From Leptospira gomenensis (GTDB lineage Bacteria; Spirochaetota; Leptospiria; Leptospirales; Leptospiraceae), in assembly GCF_004770155.1 (NCBI RefSeq), contig NZ_RQFA01000010.1:124001-188000 (forward strand): a stretch of DNA of 64,000 bases. The letters are read 5' to 3'. Positions 12,960-24,828 of this stretch are shown here, piece after piece; the stretch's first letter is position 1; each line of letters starts with the position of its first letter. Under the pieces are notes generated by a model. That model saw only the letters and a list, made by a program, of their open reading frames with translations. It had not been told where the DNA came from and did not search any database. The position numbers and the translations under genes were made by a program.

Positions 12960-13867
12960 ACGTTACGAACCACTACGTGTAATTTTTTTTCCGAAAGACT
13001 AAACTCAGCTTTTGCGCCGGGCGGAAAATCGTAAATCGTTTCCGCAAGCGAGTCTATAGAAATTCCGCCTTTCATCTCCGAGATCAGACTGAAACGATCC
13101 GTAACCGTGAAATGATCCAGGGTATAACGGGTATGTTCCTTTTTTCGGAGTTCCCTACAATAGACTTTAAAAAAAGGAGATTGTTTGTCAAAACTTGTAT
13201 CCGTATTTTCACAGGACATAACCCAACCCGTGGAACCGGCTCCGGTATAAACCAAAAGTCCCGAACATTTCTGTTCCTCCATTTCGTCTCCGTGACAGAT
13301 CAAAAACCGACTCGTGAGATCGGGGCTATTGTTGCGGATGGAAATTTCGCTGATACCCTGTAAGGTATTGACCATTCTTCCGTCGGGATAATCGATCTTT
13401 ACCGAAATCAGAGGCCATTCCTCGATCCGAGCGTTTGCCCAATCCGTTTCCAAGGCGTTCTTTAAATCCTCGACGCGAAAAGAGAGGAGCGCCCCCACGG
13501 AAGTAGGCGGATCGGAATTACAACCCAATACGAGCGTGTCCACGGCGTGGTGGGCCACGTACGTGAAATGATTGTCCCCTCCGAGAGAGATCACGAGATC
13601 GAAATCGGCGGGGGGATGTTCGTCCATCGATTTTCGGAAGATGAATGTGCCGTTCGGAAAAAGTCGTTTGAGAGTTTCGCGATTGGAGATTTGTCGCAGA
13701 TGCGATTCGTGGATGCGCGCGAAGGAATCGTTCTGAATCTTATAGATTTTTCGGATTTGCTCCAAAGAACCCCATTCTTCCAGATCGAGTTCGAACTTGG
13801 TGCGTTTTCCCAAAATGAGAACCCGTTTGATGGATTTCAATCTTTCCGACGGCATGGAAAGATCCAA
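12956..13867 (-). CDS. NAD(+)/NADH kinase-like protein
   Basis: This 303-residue protein shows the NAD kinase fold. A GGD catalytic motif occurs as LGGDNHF (near residue 94) rather than the usual [19 protein letters not shown] segment resembles the mitochondrial/plant NADK2-NADK3 branch. The glycine-rich YTGAGSTGW motif follows in the second domain. The reaction would be ATP-dependent phosphorylation of NAD to NADP, but the altered GGD motif leaves activity unproven. A start four codons downstream (13855) is possible. It overlaps the STAS gene by 4 bases, suggesting a link to that signalling pathway. Confidence 0.82.
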   Translation of the reverse strand: MDLSMPSERLKSIKRVLILGKRTKFELDLEEWGSLEQIRKIYKIQNDSFARIHESHLRQISNRETLKRLFPNGTFIFRKSMDEHPPADFDLVISLGGDNHFTYVAHHAVDTLVLGCNSDPPTSVGALLSFRVEDLKNALETDWANARIEEWPLISVKIDYPDGRMVNTLQGISEISIRNNSPDLTSRFLICHGDEMEEQKCSGLLVYTGAGSTGWVMSCENTDTSFDKQSPFFKVYCRELRKKEHTRYTLDHFTVTDRFSLISEMKGGISIDSLAETIYDFPPGAKAEFSLSEKKLHVVVRNV

Positions 13868-13994
13868 AAATACGATCCTTGAAAAAACAAAAAACCCATT
13901 TTTCTATTTAAGAAACCGTTTCCTGTTCTTAAATTCGGATCTTTTTTTCGGGCTTTTTCGGTGCGGGAACTTTCTGCGTTCCTCCGACGTACGT

Positions 13995-16424
13995 TTACGC
14001 GAGAATCGGCTCGGAGGAAACGTCTTCGTCGCGATCCTCTTCCTTTGTTTCCTTTTCCGCGATTAGGGTTTTGAGGAGCGACATGATCGATCTGAATTTG
14101 GATCTGTTCCCGACGAGTCTATACAATTCCACGAGGTGTTTCAGATTACGCAGGTTTGCCGGTTCCCGGGAACGGAGCCGTTCCGCATATTCGATCGCCT
14201 TGGGATATTCCTTTGTCTTTCTCAAACTGAAGGAAGTGTAATACAGAAATTCGTTGTCGAACGGAAATCTGGCAACGTAGTTTTCCGCATAACCGGCCGC
14301 AGACGGAAAATCCTTTTGGTGGATGCAAATTCTTGCAAGTTGTTTGAACAATCCGGGATCGGCGTCGCTGATCGAGAGGGCCTGTTCGAAAAGAACTCGG
14401 GTGCGCTTGAGATTCTTTTTCCGTATCTCCTGGATTCCTTCCTTGACGAGCGAATTGTATTCGTCTCCGGCGGACGGGATTTTTTGGAAGGCCGTTTCGG
14501 TTTCGGTCTTATATGCAATTCTCATAATGGACAAATCGTCGGTAACCTCTCCCGTGCTGAAGAGTAGTTTTTCCAGATCGGAAAGTTCTCCGTTGGACAA
14601 TTCTACGAGACGCAAAAACAACGTTTCGTCCTCGTTCATGAACGTTTCGGAAGAATCGGGTTTTTTCAGAAGGAGGTCGTCCCTTCCGTCGGATCCGATG
14701 AACAATACGTCGTCCGGTTCGAGACGAAACAATCGTATCACCGGTTCGGCGGCGTTTTCGGTGAATCCTATTTTTCGCAGAAGCAGTTCGTGGTCTAAGA
14801 ACGTCGCTTTGCCGTCGCGATACAACACCATCCAAGGATGTTCCGCGTTTATGGAATACAACGCACCCGTTTCCCGGTCGAACAATGCGATCACCGCGGA
14901 GACGAGCATACTTCCGTCGAAGGTTACGAACACGTTCTGTAACTCGGTGTAACAATCCTTGAGCCATTTCTCGGGGGTTTTCTTTTGATTGGAACGGGAA
15001 AGTTGCGTTCGCGTTATGATAGCTTTGAAAACGGTCCCCATGACGAGGGCTCCTCCCGCGCCTTGGATGGATTTTCCCATCGCGTCCGCGTTGAGAATCG
15101 CGAGGTAATTTTTTCCCATCAGGGTGATTTCCTGGATGGAACAAAGATCGCCTCCTATTTCCGAATTTTTGGTACGGAATCGGAATTCCTTTTTCTGTTT
15201 GAGGACGGATTCGATCTTAGTGTTATCGTCCGAGTAACGGAGCGAAGTGAGCGGTTGAATGAGCAGAGATGTGAGATAATAATCCCCGTCCTGTTTTTCT
15301 TTAAGCGCCTGAACTTCGTTTAACGTTTCTTGCAATTCCTGGGTTTTCTCCTCCACCTTCCTTTCGAGATACAACTGGTGTTCGAGGAGTTCCTTTTTCA
15401 TACTTACGAAAACCTCTCCCATTTGACCGAGTTCGTCCGTTCGGTCCAAATCGATGATCGTGGTTTCGTCTTCTCCGGGATTTTTCATCGCGAAATTGAG
15501 CGCCTTGACCGCGTTGATGATGTCCCTGGAAAAAAGATAGGATACGAGAAGAATTCCTACGAAGATGGACAAGGCCAAAAGCCCGCAATAGATCCATAAG
15601 TTTCTGGTCGTGGAATACAATTCGGTTTCGTCGATCAGAAGTACGAATTCCAAATCGAGATCGGTGAGTCCCCTGTTGGCGTAGGGGATCCGCGTGAGAT
15701 AAAAATGTTTTCCGGAAAAGAAAAATCGAGAGCCGCTTTTGAGAGAGGAGGGGTTTTTGTTTTCGAGATAATTTTCGATGATCGGTCCGGATACGGAGAT
15801 CCGTTTGTCTTTTTCGTAAATCGCCATGTGGACGTCGTTCGAACCGGTGATGTTCTCGGTGAATTTCTGATCCACTACCTGTCCCACCAAAACGACTGCT
15901 CCATTCCTCAAGGGAGACGTTACGCGCAATCCTAAGCCGCTGTGCCCGAGTTCGAGGGTGGACGCTATTTTTCCTTGGAACGCCTCCTGCACGATCTTTT
16001 GTTTGGATTTATCGTCACCGAAATCGCCCGGTCTGTGGAATCTATATATCACTTTTCCGGAAGGGGAGATCACTTCGAAAATGGAAAGATCGTACTGTTT
16101 CATGATTCCCGAAAAGTAATCGCGCTGAGAATCTAGAATCGAACGGTTGTTCGATCCGCTTTCTAAAATCGAAACGGTTTTCGAATTCCTCTCCAACTCC
16201 TTGAGCATAAAACGGATCGTCTCCTCCTTATGCCGTAGTTCTTTTTGAAAATCCACGGATTTGTCGAAGGCCCGTTTGTCCTGCGGTTCGTTTTTGACCC
16301 GGTCGATCATTTGAATGAAAGTGATCGCAAGAATCAAAACGAGGAACAACTGACTTGCGCTTAAGATTAAAAATATTTTTTGGCGGAAACTCATAGTAAA
16401 AAGTGAATTATCACTTGAACCCAT
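13995..16424 (-). CDS. Membrane SpoIIE/PP2C-type serine phosphatase with HAMP and TPR
   Basis: From the ATG at 16424 this is about 809 residues; an ATG at 16394 is equally possible. The open frame extends back to 16529, but that would overlap the divergent gene. Order of parts: a TM helix, an extracytoplasmic sensor domain of about 250 residues, a second TM helix (CGLLALSIFVGILLVSYLF), HAMP, coiled coil, and a SpoIIE/PP2C phosphatase domain (segments GGDLCSI, NADAMGKS, GSDGRDDLL, DDLSIM carrying the metal-binding Asp residues). A C-terminal TPR region ends the protein. It likely dephosphorylates the STAS protein at 12615 in response to an envelope signal. Confidence 0.9.
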   Translation of the reverse strand: MGSSDNSLFTMSFRQKIFLILSASQLFLVLILAITFIQMIDRVKNEPQDKRAFDKSVDFQKELRHKEETIRFMLKELERNSKTVSILESGSNNRSILDSQRDYFSGIMKQYDLSIFEVISPSGKVIYRFHRPGDFGDDKSKQKIVQEAFQGKIASTLELGHSGLGLRVTSPLRNGAVVLVGQVVDQKFTENITGSNDVHMAIYEKDKRISVSGPIIENYLENKNPSSLKSGSRFFFSGKHFYLTRIPYANRGLTDLDLEFVLLIDETELYSTTRNLWIYCGLLALSIFVGILLVSYLFSRDIINAVKALNFAMKNPGEDETTIIDLDRTDELGQMGEVFVSMKKELLEHQLYLERKVEEKTQELQETLNEVQALKEKQDGDYYLTSLLIQPLTSLRYSDDNTKIESVLKQKKEFRFRTKNSEIGGDLCSIQEITLMGKNYLAILNADAMGKSIQGAGGALVMGTVFKAIITRTQLSRSNQKKTPEKWLKDCYTELQNVFVTFDGSMLVSAVIALFDRETGALYSINAEHPWMVLYRDGKATFLDHELLLRKIGFTENAAEPVIRLFRLEPDDVLFIGSDGRDDLLLKKPDSSETFMNEDETLFLRLVELSNGELSDLEKLLFSTGEVTDDLSIMRIAYKTETETAFQKIPSAGDEYNSLVKEGIQEIRKKNLKRTRVLFEQALSISDADPGLFKQLARICIHQKDFPSAAGYAENYVARFPFDNEFLYYTSFSLRKTKEYPKAIEYAERLRSREPANLRNLKHLVELYRLVGNRSKFRSIMSLLKTLIAEKETKEEDRDEDVSSEPILA

Positions 16425-16502
16425 AACCACGAACGTTAGTTTAGAAATCCACCGGTTTGGATATCGGGAATGTGAAAATCTCGTTACAGAAATAAAGGCT
16501 TT

Positions 16503-17423
16503 ATGTCCCCAGAAGAGAAACGAATTCAAGAATTAGAAGATGAAAATAGGAAACTCAAACGACAGATAGAAAACACGGCCCAATCCCCGTATCTCAAAAA
16601 AGGGATGGCTAACGTGCGTTATTACGCCCGGATCTTCCGGGAAGAGATCGTCGAAAACGAGATCCGGGGAAGGATCGACGAAAGTTTGGGAACCCTCTAC
16701 GAAATCAAAAACTTCGTCCACCGTTATTCGTCTTTGGCGGGTTTGGATCCGGATACGATCCGCATCATCGCCACCGAGGCCACACAAAACATTGTCGAAC
16801 ACGGTCAGGGAAAATACGCGGAAATCGAATTAGAATTACATAATGAAGTCGTGAATCCCTTTTTCAAGATGTCCTTTAAACACGAGATGAAACCGGGCAT
16901 GAAATACACTCTTTCCCAGATCAACGAAAACGTAAAACGGGGGGATTTCTCTTCCGAATTGTTCGACATCGAAAGTTCGCGGGGAAGGGGAGAGTTCCTG
17001 ATGAAGGAACTCGCGGACGAACGCCGCGTTTTAAACGGGGTCGAAATCACTCCGGAAGGCGACAAGGTTCATTACTTCAAACGGGTTCTGATCAATTACC
17101 GCGACCCCAAAGGACCTCGCGACGTTACGAGTTTCGACGAGATCAAAGAGGAAATCGACCGTTTGGATCCGGAAGAAGCCCTTTGTTATTTTCATATCGA
17201 TCATCGTAAAAGTAAACTTTCCTCCGTGACCATCGTGGTAACCGCGGCGAGGGAAACCAAACTCAGAAATCTCATGGAAGAATCCGGATTTTATCTGGTT
17301 CATAAGGACAAATATTACCGAGCGGTTTTTTGTTCCTTCGAACCTACGAAGGAGTTCACTCCCGCGGAATTGGAAAGTCTTTTCGAAAAAGTCCGCAAGC
17401 AGGTGGAGATCGAAAAGGAATGA
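16503..17423 (+). CDS. HATPase-domain serine kinase / anti-sigma regulatory protein
   Basis: This 306-residue cytoplasmic protein begins with a short coiled coil. An HATPase_c_2 (RsbW/SpoIIAB-like) domain follows, with the N-box [10 protein letters not shown] near residues 89-98 and a glycine segment SRGRGEFLM near 160-168. A C-terminal alpha-beta domain of about 110 residues, which I do not recognise, follows. It is divergent from the SpoIIE phosphatase gene with about 78 bases between starts. It is the probable kinase of the STAS protein, completing a partner-switch set. An AAAGG lies just before the ATG. The extra C-terminal domain is unusual for RsbW, which is about 150 residues long. Confidence 0.85.
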   Translation: MSPEEKRIQELEDENRKLKRQIENTAQSPYLKKGMANVRYYARIFREEIVENEIRGRIDESLGTLYEIKNFVHRYSSLAGLDPDTIRIIATEATQNIVEHGQGKYAEIELELHNEVVNPFFKMSFKHEMKPGMKYTLSQINENVKRGDFSSELFDIESSRGRGEFLMKELADERRVLNGVEITPEGDKVHYFKRVLINYRDPKGPRDVTSFDEIKEEIDRLDPEEALCYFHIDHRKSKLSSVTIVVTAARETKLRNLMEESGFYLVHKDKYYRAVFCSFEPTKEFTPAELESLFEKVRKQVEIEKE

Positions 17424-17893
17424 GTTCCGAATCCTCTTCGGGTTCCGGGTTTCCGTTTCATCCGTTTCGCGATTTTTTATTGGGCGAAGTGCTTTTGAAA
17501 ACTTTGCAGGAGAACGGAATTGCCGCCGATGAAGCCGAATCCGCAGCTTTGTCGCATCTTCCCGAAGGTTCACAACGATACGTATTCACTTCCAACGCAA
17601 AAAAGCAGACGCTTCTCAATCTTTATCCCGAGAAAATTCGCGGGCTTTTGAAATCGGGAAGACGCGCGGAGATACGAAAGGAATTTTCTGATATGATCGC
17701 GGTGGAAGGTCGGATGGATCTCGCTCTGGAACTTCTCGAGTGGTTGTTTACAGGTTTCGACGAACCGGAATTGTTAAACGAATTGATTTCCCTGATTCTG
17801 AACGATAAAATTCCGCTTCCTGATAACTTTTTGGATCTTTTGAAGAAGAATTACGAAGAGGAGATCTTAAAGGACTTGGAAAATTTGGAATAA
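17420..17893 (+). CDS. Hypothetical helical protein of the partner-switch cluster
   Basis: 157 residues with no family I recognise. It is acidic and helical, with Leu-rich amphipathic segments and no signal or TM region, so it is probably cytoplasmic. The ATG at 17420 overlaps the upstream stop (ATGA), which sets the start; the longer open frame back to 17330 lies inside the HATPase gene. The coupling suggests it works with the HATPase protein. A strong terminator follows at 17948. Confidence 0.75.
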   Translation: MSSESSSGSGFPFHPFRDFLLGEVLLKTLQENGIAADEAESAALSHLPEGSQRYVFTSNAKKQTLLNLYPEKIRGLLKSGRRAEIRKEFSDMIAVEGRMDLALELLEWLFTGFDEPELLNELISLILNDKIPLPDNFLDLLKKNYEEEILKDLENLE

Positions 17894-17947
17894 CGGAACG
17901 GTTCGAAAATTTCTACGTTAGTCGATCTTGATCGAAGGCGAAACTTA

Positions 17948-17975
17948 AAACCCGCTTGTCGAAGCGGGTTTTTTT
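17948..17975 (+). terminator. Rho-independent terminator after 17893
   Basis: A perfect 10-bp stem (AAACCCGCTT at 17948-17957, AAGCGGGTTT at 17962-17971) with a GTCG loop is followed by a run of T. It ends the HATPase operon. The stem could also serve the convergent desaturase gene. Confidence 0.88.
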
Positions 17976-17994
17976 ATTTAGGAGTTTCGATTCC

Positions 17995-18810
<816 letters not shown>

Positions 18811-19021
18811 TGAATTTCAGCTCCTATTTGTTTAGATAGAGCGGTTTTCGAGGAGCTTGTTGCGGAAAAAGGAGGATTTTTTCGAAAAAAAATCGGCGAA
18901 AAATCGATTCGGTTCCGGGGATTTTTCCGTTTAGGATCCGAATTCCGCGTTTGGAGAGGGCCCTTTTCGAAAAAGGATCGATGGATTTTCGTTTTTATCC
19001 GAGTGTGAATCGGGAGTTTTT

Positions 19022-19672
19022 ATGAAAGGTAAAAAAATCGGCATTTTAGGTTCCGGGGTCGTGGGTCAAACGCTTGCGTCCGGTTTTTTAAAACACGGAG
19101 CGGATGTGAAAGTGGGAACGCGGGATCCGGAAAAATTAAAGGATTGGTTGTCTTCCGCGGGAGCCGGCGCTTCGGTCGGTTCGTTTGCGGAAGCAGCTTC
19201 TTTCGGCGACGTGCTCGTTCTCGCGGTGAAGGGAAGCGCGGCCTCGCAGGCGCTTCGGTTGATTCCGGCGGATTCTCTTCGGGGTAAAACCATTCTCGAC
19301 ACGACCAACCCTATCTCGAACGATCCTCCCGTTCACGGAGTGCTTCGTTTTTTTACGAGCCTTGAGGATTCTCTTATGGAACGGCTTCAAAAGGAATTTC
19401 CTTCGGCCAATTTCGTTAAGTGTTTCAGTTCCGTCGGAAGCGGCAAGATGGTCAATCCGGTTTTTCAGGAAGGTAAGCCGAGTATGTTCATCTGCGGCAA
19501 CGACGATTCCGCCAAACGCGTAGTAGGCGAGATTTTGGATCGTTTCGGTTGGAATACGGAGGATATGGGTAAGGTCGAAGCCGCGCGTGCGATCGAACCG
19601 CTTTGTATATTGTGGTGTATTCCCGGTTTTCTTTCCCAGTCCTGGTCACACGCGTTCAAACTTTTGAAATGA
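19022..19672 (+). CDS. NAD(P)-binding oxidoreductase (F420-dependent NADP reductase-like)
   Basis: This 216-residue Rossmann protein has the dinucleotide motif GILGSGVVGQTLA at residues 7-19 and the VGTRDPEK segment after beta-2. This pattern is typical of the NADP oxidoreductase coenzyme-F420-dependent family, many of which do not actually use F420. The substrate is unknown. It sits alone between divergent and convergent neighbours, so context gives no pathway. Confidence 0.8.
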   Translation: MKGKKIGILGSGVVGQTLASGFLKHGADVKVGTRDPEKLKDWLSSAGAGASVGSFAEAASFGDVLVLAVKGSAASQALRLIPADSLRGKTILDTTNPISNDPPVHGVLRFFTSLEDSLMERLQKEFPSANFVKCFSSVGSGKMVNPVFQEGKPSMFICGNDDSAKRVVGEILDRFGWNTEDMGKVEAARAIEPLCILWCIPGFLSQSWSHAFKLLK

Positions 19673-19761
19673 TTCTTTTGGTCGTTTTCGCAAAAACCGT
19701 TTGAAGGAATGAAATTTTCCGTTTTTCTTCCGTCGCCGTTTTTGATCGTTTCGTTCGTCCG

Positions 19762-21000
19762 CTAAGGTTTCTCCGGTTTCGGTTTGATCGATGCGGACCT
19801 CGATCTGATTCCTCCCGCAGCTTCCAAAAGCGGTACGATCGAACTTCGTTCGTATGCGTTTGCCAAAGATAACGCGGTGTATCCGTCTACCGGATGATTC
19901 GGATCCGCTTTTTTGTCCAAAAGAAGTTTCACAAGTTCGGGAAGATCGAAATAAACCGCTAAATGAAGGATCCTCCATCCTTTCGTTTCCGTATTCGGGT
20001 TTGCGCCTTCGTTTAACAATTTCGCGGCCGTTTTTACGTCTTTCTTATACGTTGCTTTGACGAGAGCTTCGTTTTTCGCGGTTTGTTCTTCTTGAGACAA
20101 AGTCGTCTGCGTATTGTTAGTGTTAGATGGAGAGTTGGGTTCTTCCTTGGCGGGAGTTGACGCGGGGTTAAGTTTCGCGTTCGGATTTCCCGCAAACGCG
20201 TAGTCGAATACGGTTTTAGATTCCTGTCTGCCTTTGTGATAGTAAAGTTTTGCGTTCGGATACGTCGGGTGATCGATCCTGGTGACTTCGTTCGTTTTCG
20301 TCTGGGATTCGTATATGGTTCCGAAATTTTTGTCCGTAAAAAGTTCGGCGACGATAGTTTGTGCGGTCCAAGGCGCCCACGTCGCGTAATATCCTTGAAA
20401 GCCGGCTTTTAAAAAGGGCGCGGAATACATCGAGATTCGATGTTTGGTTTCTTCCGCATCGATGACTCCCATGTCGTAGGCCATGTTGCCCGCGGTAAAA
20501 CAAGCGCCTAAAAAAAGTACGATCGCCCCCGGCGCGGGATGGAAGCGGGTTTCCACGTCGTCGTTCGAAACGAATTTTCCCTTCAACGCGAATCCTCCGA
20601 CGTATTTTTGATGATACGGAGAATCGGTTAAGTTGCTTCCCACTCCGTGCCCCGCATACAATAACAAGTTCGCGCCTTGGACCGATTGTCGGATTTGATC
20701 CCAGGAGTTTTTCGGACTGTAGTATTCCGTTACGGAAACGCCTCTTTCTCTGAGAATTTTCGCGATCGCTCGCATGTTCTTACTGTATCCCAAGGTTCCG
20801 GGTCCGTCGTCTCCGTCCACGTCGCCGACTATCAATACTGCTTTTATGCCCGATCCGCTTACACTCGCTTCGGGCAGGTTCGCTCGTTTGGCGATTTTCA
20901 AAAGAGATTCTCCGATCGCGTGTTCGGGATGTTCCCCCGTTTCCGCAAAAATGGATACGGATAGAATGATTAAAGATAAAATCGTTTTGGTCGGTTTCAT
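19762..21000 (-). CDS. Secreted caspase-like (clan CD) protein with ankyrin repeats
   Basis: 412 residues. A signal peptide (about 1-19, ending IFAE) is followed by a caspase-like fold. The core strand AVLIVGDVDGD is at about 54-64. The catalytic-type His is H118 in LLLYAGHGVG and the catalytic-type Cys is C167 in VLFLGACFTAG. A Ser/Thr/Asn/Gln-rich linker (about 275-305) leads to two or three ankyrin repeats (about 310-395) and a basic tail. The YAGHG and GACxxAG pair is the clan CD protease signature (caspase, CHAT, gingipain). Export plus ankyrin repeats suggests action in the periplasm or outside the cell on a protein partner. Protease activity is inferred from the dyad alone. Confidence 0.8.
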   Translation of the reverse strand: MKPTKTILSLIILSVSIFAETGEHPEHAIGESLLKIAKRANLPEASVSGSGIKAVLIVGDVDGDDGPGTLGYSKNMRAIAKILRERGVSVTEYYSPKNSWDQIRQSVQGANLLLYAGHGVGSNLTDSPYHQKYVGGFALKGKFVSNDDVETRFHPAPGAIVLFLGACFTAGNMAYDMGVIDAEETKHRISMYSAPFLKAGFQGYYATWAPWTAQTIVAELFTDKNFGTIYESQTKTNEVTRIDHPTYPNAKLYYHKGRQESKTVFDYAFAGNPNAKLNPASTPAKEEPNSPSNTNNTQTTLSQEEQTAKNEALVKATYKKDVKTAAKLLNEGANPNTETKGWRILHLAVYFDLPELVKLLLDKKADPNHPVDGYTALSLANAYERSSIVPLLEAAGGIRSRSASIKPKPEKP

Positions 21001-21125
21001 AGGGGAAATAGGTTAGGAAATAAATTTCTTGTGTCAAGGAGAAGCGAGATTTATTTCGCCACGTTGTTGTGAAAATTTTTTCCGGTGATCGTTCCGCGGT
21101 GCGTTTGTTCGGAACCGTCTTCGGT

Positions 21126-21671
21126 ATGGAAATTCTTTCGTTTGCTTCCGATCGTAGAATTGAGTCGGTTTTGTTCGAGGGTCCGTTGGAGACGGATTCT
21201 TTGTTGGTTCCCGAATCGTATTGGTACGGTTTGGGTTTGAAGGAGAGAAAATTTCTTCCGAAAAGACTTCCTTTTCTGTTGAGGAAATACGGTAAATATC
21301 TCTCGTCGATGGAGCGTCTTCATTTTCAAGCGGATAGGATTAAATACAATCGTGCTGTCGGTAAAATGAAGAAGTTTAGTATTCATGTGAACAAGGGGGC
21401 TTGGACGGTTTTGGGTGTGTTGGCCGCGACGCATGGAGTTTCTCGGTGTTATCTTTTTAATTATATGTTATGGTTGGAAGACGTCGGGGTCGGGGATTCC
21501 ATCGTGAATGTTTTGAATCGAGGAGTTCCTAGTTTACACGGGATTTACAGAATGATATGGACCCTCGACCTAAGACAAAACACAGTTTCAAGGGATCTCG
21601 AATTCGAACCAAATCCGATGATCGCCCGAAATCCATACAATCTGCCAAGAAAATCCCCGCCCCAAGGCTGA
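21126..21671 (+). CDS. DUF1564 family protein
   Basis: This belongs to DUF1564, a family largely confined to Leptospira and present in many copies per genome. Recognisable segments are the LPKRLPFLLRKYGKYL region, a KKFSIHVNKGAWTVLGVLAA core and the LFNYMLWLEDVGVGDSI and YRMIWTLDLRQNTVSR stretches. The function is unknown. The ATG at 21126 gives 181 residues; a GTG at 21069 would give 200. It stands alone between two minus-strand genes. Confidence 0.8.
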   Translation: MEILSFASDRRIESVLFEGPLETDSLLVPESYWYGLGLKERKFLPKRLPFLLRKYGKYLSSMERLHFQADRIKYNRAVGKMKKFSIHVNKGAWTVLGVLAATHGVSRCYLFNYMLWLEDVGVGDSIVNVLNRGVPSLHGIYRMIWTLDLRQNTVSRDLEFEPNPMIARNPYNLPRKSPPQG

Positions 21672-21726
21672 CCGCGTCCGTCCGGCCCAGGCGTATTCTT
21701 TGCAAACACCACTCAGTTGTGCGAGA

Positions 21727-22677
21727 TTAAGAATTCAAATTCCTACGAATCGCTTCGAGAGCTTTTCCCTCCAGAACTTCGAAACTGGAAGACGAGGAGT
21801 AGGAGAGGTTTTCCAAAATTTTTAGACCGAAGTTGCCGTACTCGTTTTTGATCCACTTCTTCAGTTGAAGGTCCGTTTCTTTGGAACGATCGCCGACCGG
21901 CTTCGCATTTCTGATAAAATCAAAAAGTTCGGAAATGCCCTGTTTCGTTTTGGTGGAAGTTTTAAAAACGGGAGGAAGTTCCTTCCCAGGTAGGATATCT
22001 TTCAGAAACTCCAGAGTCGTGATCAACATGTGATAACTGGAATTCGCGAGGACTTCTTCGTCGCATTTGTTTAGAATGAACGAATCCGGAACCTCCATGA
22101 TTCCGCTTTTCATGAATTGAACCTGATCTCCGCCTAACGGCTGCAATACGAGAAAGGAAAGGTCTGTCAACTTGGAGACTTCGATCTCGTTTTGACCGAT
22201 CCCGACGGTTTCGATAAAAACGTAGCGAAAAAAACAACGAAGCAACCGGATGACGTGATACGTATACGGATTGACACCTCCGAGTTCCAACTGACTCGGT
22301 TGGGAACGAAAGTAGATTCTCTTTTCCCGTGCGGGAAGGGAAAGACGGGTTCGATCGCCGAGCAGCGAACCGCCCGAAATATGACTGGAAGGATCGATCG
22401 CTACGATGGCCATCGTTTCACCGTCGTCGGCTTTGAGAAATTGAGTCGCAAGTTCTCCGAGCAAAGAGGATTTTCCCGCGCCCGGAGTACCGGTAAATCC
22501 CACCGTCAACGAATTCTGTCCGTTCAGCCCTCGCTGCGCGAGGGCTCCAAACAACTCTTTCCGAAACTCGAACGAATCCGGTCTTTCCACACCGGAGATC
22601 AGTTTCGCGAGAGGAAATTTTTCCCCCTCCCGCGCACCTTCGATGAGTTCGGCGAGATCTTCTTTGTGATGTTTCAC
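21727..22677 (-). CDS. meaB: MeaB/ArgK-type G3E GTPase, acyl-CoA mutase chaperone
   Basis: This 316-residue P-loop GTPase is of the MeaB (formerly LAO/AO or ArgK) family, which protects and reloads B12-dependent acyl-CoA mutases. Walker A is GTPGAGKS near residues 63-70. A VAIDPSSHISGG segment and an NKCD guanine-specificity motif follow. It lies 30 bases downstream of the mutase gene meaA on the same strand, as expected for a dedicated chaperone. Length is normal. Confidence 0.93.
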   Translation of the reverse strand: MKHHKEDLAELIEGAREGEKFPLAKLISGVERPDSFEFRKELFGALAQRGLNGQNSLTVGFTGTPGAGKSSLLGELATQFLKADDGETMAIVAIDPSSHISGGSLLGDRTRLSLPAREKRIYFRSQPSQLELGGVNPYTYHVIRLLRCFFRYVFIETVGIGQNEIEVSKLTDLSFLVLQPLGGDQVQFMKSGIMEVPDSFILNKCDEEVLANSSYHMLITTLEFLKDILPGKELPPVFKTSTKTKQGISELFDFIRNAKPVGDRSKETDLQLKKWIKNEYGNFGLKILENLSYSSSSSFEVLEGKALEAIRRNLNS

Positions 22678-22707
22678 AACCGTGCCCGAAACGAAAACAA
22701 ATCCGCG

Positions 22708-24720
<2,013 letters not shown>

Positions 24721-24748
24721 GAATTCTGTCCCGATTCGAGGTTCTCAT

Positions 24749-24792
<44 letters not shown>

Positions 24793-24828
24793 CCTTGCTC
24801 TGATTTCCGCAAAAACCCGACGACTCTC

